Shown piece after piece: positions 60,401-64,000 of a DNA stretch of 64,000 nucleotides; the stretch's first letter is position 1; each line of letters starts with the position of its first letter. The position numbers were made by a program, and so were the translations under genes. The notes beneath the pieces are model-generated. The model was not told where the DNA came from. It worked only from the letters and a program-made list of their open reading frames with translations, and did not search any database. This DNA is from Stomorhina lunata (lineage: Eukaryota > Arthropoda > Insecta > Diptera > Rhiniidae). The stretch is taken from contig OW121743.1 in the NCBI GenBank assembly GCA_933228675.1, positions 20,041,651 to 20,105,650 of the forward strand, in the 5' to 3' direction.

Positions 60401-61419
60401 GCATGTCAATTATACTAATGGTTTGAATGTTAAAACTTAACTATCACTTCATATGTTTTTGTATTCCTAAAAATATATTACTTTTAAATAAAAAATACAA
60501 ATCCTAAAAGTACGCAACATATTTTGTTTAAATCGGAAATTACTGAAATATCCTTCGGTATACGATTAATATTTATGGTTTTATTGCTAAAATTGTACTA
60601 TTACTATTAATTCTACCCAATTTCGTAGCTTCAAATAAAAAATATCTTGAAAATTTAATTTTATTATTCAATAAATTTGTCTTTGAGGGCTATACGAGAA
60701 TTATAGCGCTCCTACAATTTTTCTATATCATTTCTATAATACAATTTGTATTTAGCCTGAAAAAAAGGCATCAGTTTTGGCGATTACCTCCTCACTAAAT
60801 TTTCAATTCATGCAATTTGGTATAAATTTAATATTGCGGGCTACGCCCGCCTTTTGCTAAAAGCTATAAATGAGTATTATTTTTTTTATTTAATTGAAAA
60901 TTTACCAATATGATATGTTTTCATAATTATGGCTTTCTTTTGATCTAAATATAAATATCTTTGATTGTAGATAAAAAACTATCGTAAAAGTATGCTACAC
61001 GTTTTTATTCCCAATTGTATTTGTTAGTTGTTTTTCTATCTTCTAATCATTTTTAGATAAGCATTAAGCTCGCTTTTCCAAATAATTAATCATCACTTTC
61101 TTCTGTTTATATCCTTAATTAGTTAACCCTTCCATTATTTTATTTATAACAAACACTATCTCAAACTCTATTAGTTTAAAGTGAAAATTTTGAATAATTT
61201 CCTGTTAAAAATTTGCATTTATTAAATGAAAAATCCACAGCAAAACAGATTTTCATTTAGATGTAATGCCGCAGGATATTGTAATCATAGTCAGTGCAAA
61301 TGCCACTAATGATGATAAAACTAAATAAACGAAATGCAAATGAGGAAGCAAACTTAGGAAAAGGGTATAACTTTTAAGGCCCCTTTTTCTTTAAAAAATT
61401 TCTTTTCATCGAAAAAAAG
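60401..61419 (+). other. AT-rich intron sequence with one strong hairpin
   Basis: A 6-bp GC stem gcgggc-tac-gcccgc lies at 60836-60850 and is followed eight bases later by 'ctaa'. This is reminiscent of, but not convincing as, a Helitron end. Otherwise no feature. Confidence 0.4.
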
Positions 61420-63175
61420 GAAAGTTGTCCTTAAGTTTCCTAAAGAAAAGTTGCCCATAAGGCTTAAGTTTTCTATAGAAAAGTTGCCCTTAAGGCTTAA
61501 GTTTTCTATAGAAAAGTTGCCCTTAAGGCTTAAGTTTTCTATAGAAAAGTTGCCCTTAAGGCTTAAGTTTTCTATAGAAAAGTTGTCCTTAAGGCTTAAG
61601 TTTTCTATAGAAAAGTTGCCCTTAAGGCTTAAGTTTTCTATAGAAAAGTTGCCCTTAAGGCTTAAGTTTTCTATAGAAAAGTTGCCCTTAAGGCTTAAGT
61701 TTTTCTATAGAAAAGTTGCCCTTATGGCTTAAGTTTTCTATAGAAAAGTTGCCGTTAAGGCTTAGGTTTTCTATAGAAAAGTTCCTTCTATAGAAAAGTT
61801 GCCCTTAAGGCTTAAGTTTTCTATAGAAAAGTTGCCATTAAGGCTTAAGTTTTCGATAGAAAAGTTGCCGTTAAGGCTTAAGTTTTCTATGGAAAAGTTG
61901 CCCTTAATGCTTAACTTTTCTCTAGAAAAGTTGCCCTCAAGGCTTAAGTTTTCTAAAGAAAAGTTGTCATTAAGGCTTAAGTTTTCTATAGAAAAGTTGA
62001 CCTTAAGGCTTAAGTTTTCTATAGAAAAGTTGGCTTTAAGGCTTAAGATTTTTAAAGAAAAGTCGCCCTTAAGACTAAAGTTTTCAATATAAAAATTGCC
62101 CTTAAGGCTTAAATTTTCTCTAGAAAAGTTGCCCTTAAGGCCTAAGTTTTCTATAGAAAAGTTGCCCTTAAGGCTTAAGTTTTCTATAGAAAAGTTGCCC
62201 TTAAAGCTTAAGATTTCTATAGAAAAGTTGCGCTTAAGGCTTAAGTTTTCCCTTAAGGCTTAAGTTTTCTATAGAAAAGTTGACCTTAAGGCTTAACTTT
62301 TCTATAGAAAAGTGTCCCTTAAGGCTTAAGTTTTCTATATAAAGGTTGCCCTTAAGGCTTAAGTTTTTTATAGAAAAGTTGCCCTTAAGGCTTAAGTTTT
62401 CTAGAAAAAAGTTGCCCTTAAGGCTTAAGTTTTCTATAGAAAAGTTGCCCTTAAGGCTTAAGTTACCTTTAGAAAAGTTGCCCTTAAAGCTTAAGATTTC
62501 TATAGAAAAGTTGCCCTTAAGACTTAAGTTTTCTATAGAAAAGTTGCCCTAAGGCTTTAGTTTTCTATAGAAAAGTTGCCCTAAGGCTTTAGTTTTCTAT
62601 AGAAAAGTTGCCCTTAAGGCTTAAGTTTTCTATAGAAAAGTTGCTCTTAAGGCTTAAGTTTTCTATAGAAAAGTTGCCCTTAAGGTTTAAGTTTTCTATA
62701 GAAAAGTTGCCCTTAAGGCTTAAGTTTTCTATAGAAAAGTTGCCCTTAAGGCTTAAGTTTTCTATAGAAAAGTTGCCCTTCGGGCTTAAGTTTTCAATAG
62801 AAAAGTTGCCCTTAAGCCTTAAGTTTTCTACAGAAAAGTTGCATTCAAGGCTTAAGTTTTCTACAGAAAAATTGGCTTTAAGGCTTACGATTTTTAAAGT
62901 AAAGTCGCCCTTAAGGCTCAAATTTTCTCTAGAAAAGTTTCCCTTAAGGCTTAAATTTTCTATAGAAAAGGCTTAAGTTTTCTATAGAAAATTTGTCCTT
63001 AAGGCTTAAGTTTTCTATAGAAAAGTTATCCTTAAGGCTTTAGTTTTCTATAGAAAAGTTGCCCTTAAGGCTTAAGTTTTCTATAGAAAAGTTGCCTTTA
63101 AGGCTTAAGTTTGCTATAGAAAAGTTGCTTTTAAGGCTTAAGTTTTCTATAGAAATGTTGCCTTTAAGGCTTAAA
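61420..63175 (+). repeat. 33-bp minisatellite, ~53 copies
   Basis: The unit contains 'gttgcccttaaggcttaag' followed by the 14-bp palindrome 'ttttctatagaaaa'. Some units are shortened (near 61775, 62243, 62965) and variants include 'ggctttaaggctta'. Because 33 is a multiple of three, long open frames on both strands ('LPLRLKFSIEK' repeats) appear; they are artefacts. The array ends about 50 bp before exon 4. Confidence 0.97.
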
Positions 63176-63224
63176 TTATATTTATAACTTAACTTTTAGA
63201 TAATCATTTTTATTTTCTTTATAG

Positions 63225-63372
63225 GAGGCCCTTCTCAAACGCTTGGGTGATGGTGCTCATCCTTTTACCCTCAATTTATCATCGCAGGCACCACCCAGTG
63301 TCCAACTTGTGCCAGCGAAACGTTACTATGGAGCCCCCATAGGTACCAGCTATGATGTGCGCTGCTTTATAG
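63225..63372 (+). CDS. Arrestin-family gene, exon 4 (N-domain)
   Basis: 148 bp from acceptor 'ttctttatag' to donor ATAG|GTGAGT at 63373, ending in phase 1. Encodes 'EALLKRLGDGAHPFTLNL' followed by 'SSQAPPSVQLVPAKRYYG' and 'APIGTSYDVRCFIG'. This matches the conserved arrestin run LxxRLxKKLGxxAYPF ... PxSVxLQP ... GVxYxVKxF. Together exons 2-4 give about 156 residues, covering the N-domain's first half. The hinge, C-domain and clathrin/AP2 tail must lie to the right of the window. The gene is therefore partial here. Confidence 0.95.
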
Positions 63373-64000
63373 GTGAGTAGTGAAAAGCAGATGTTAGCTA
63401 CAAACTAAAAATATCCCTTAAGTTATGCAACATAAATTTAATATGTTAAAGTAACCTGCATATAAATAGTATATATTTAAAACTTCCTGAGTCTATAAAA
63501 CTGATAGCTTTATATATCTTATTTTTGGGTTAAGAATCCCTTTCTTATGCTTTAAAGAAGTTATAATACAAGTAAAAAGAAGCAAATAAACTGATATGAG
63601 TTTATGTTTTGTAAAAATATAATAAATTTAAATCCCTTAAGTATGCTAAAGTTTTATACTAAGTAAATAAGGAAACAAATACTTTTCAATGAACCCTAAT
63701 TTTAATTTTTAAGCAGCTCAAAAGTTTGAAATTTCATTGCTGTTGTTTGTTTTTTTCTTTGAATTTCAATAATTCTGTTTATAAGAGATTATAAAATTCC
63801 ATCAACATATCCCAAAATTGTATATTTTGTACCGAAAAAGGACAAACGGTCAATGCTGGGAATTAAATTGTTTCATAAATTTAGTACTATACAAAAAAAA
63901 TTTCATAGAATTAAAATAATTCAAATTAAAAAAATTTGATTTTTCTATAGAATAGTTGAGTCAAAACATTTTCCTTATAATTACAATTTTTAAAATTGAT
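63373..64000 (+). other. Intron 4, start (continues beyond window)
   Basis: Begins GTGAGT. AT-rich and no further exon before the window ends. 'tttttctatagaatagttga' near 63940 resembles the 31-bp minisatellite unit. Confidence 0.6.

Noticed and set aside
60836..60862. Helitron 3' end (GC hairpin then ctaa)
   Set aside because: Hairpin is good but the end and following base do not clearly fit CTRR|T and no second copy is seen; left as a note only.
61451..62976. Repeated 11-residue open frames (LPLRLKFSIEK) that look like a repeat protein
   Set aside because: The 33-bp unit is a multiple of three, so frames stay open by chance on both strands; unit-length errors break the frame and there is no start or splice context.

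Overview
This is a 64 kb stretch of an AT-rich insect genome, almost certainly a higher fly (Diptera, Schizophora; a calyptrate such as a blow fly or house fly is my guess). The reasons are mini-me/DINE-1-like elements carrying (GACA)n and (TA)n tracts, DD41D and DD37E Tc1/mariner transposons, dipteran LINEs, and a split arrestin gene with GT-AG introns of up to 34 kb. There is no prokaryotic gene content, no rRNA and no functional tRNA.

The only host gene I can support is one arrestin-family gene on the + strand. It fills the window from about 15.1 kb to the right end and continues beyond it. Two alternative first exons (15136-15320 and 36560-36795) both end after two bases of an Arg codon, so either can join the common exon 2 (49749-49949), followed by exon 3 (55580-55700) and exon 4 (63225-63372). 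The exons give the arrestin N-domain: the paired phosphate-sensing lysines, the FRYGRED block and the LLKRLGDGAHPF block. By eye it resembles the divergent fourth Drosophila arrestin (CG32683) more than Arr1, Arr2 or kurtz, but this is not proven.

Everything else is repetitive DNA upstream of the gene or inside its introns. 0-15 kb: a large inverted repeat, a TIR family split by a Helentron-like (HINE) element, a decayed mariner interrupted by three head-to-tail HINE copies, a degenerate tandem array, and a mini-me element with a ~645 bp (GACA)n tract. 15-36 kb (intron of isoform a): a 2.7 kb foldback with a nested tRNA-derived SINE, a Helitron 3' end, another mini-me, diverged tandem arrays, two 5'-truncated LINEs with clear target-site duplications, a 2 kb array of a 31-bp repeat and a 0.6-0.8 kb tandem family. 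36-50 kb: a mini-me holding a broken DD37E transposon and a second HINE, a MITE, a second foldback inserted in a degenerate minisatellite, and a gtaccaaaa-rich array. 50-55 kb: a foldback with a 9-bp duplication, an adjacent inverted-repeat element, and a mini-me carrying an intact DD41D mariner. 55-63 kb: a higher-order array around the motif ctgttatac, an unclassified 1.2 kb insertion, and a 33-bp minisatellite ending 50 bp before exon 4.

I see no new enzymatic or defence system. What stands out is structural: introns packed with self-complementary tandem arrays and nested insertions, several of which can be dated or bounded because an empty-site paralogue lies in the same window.
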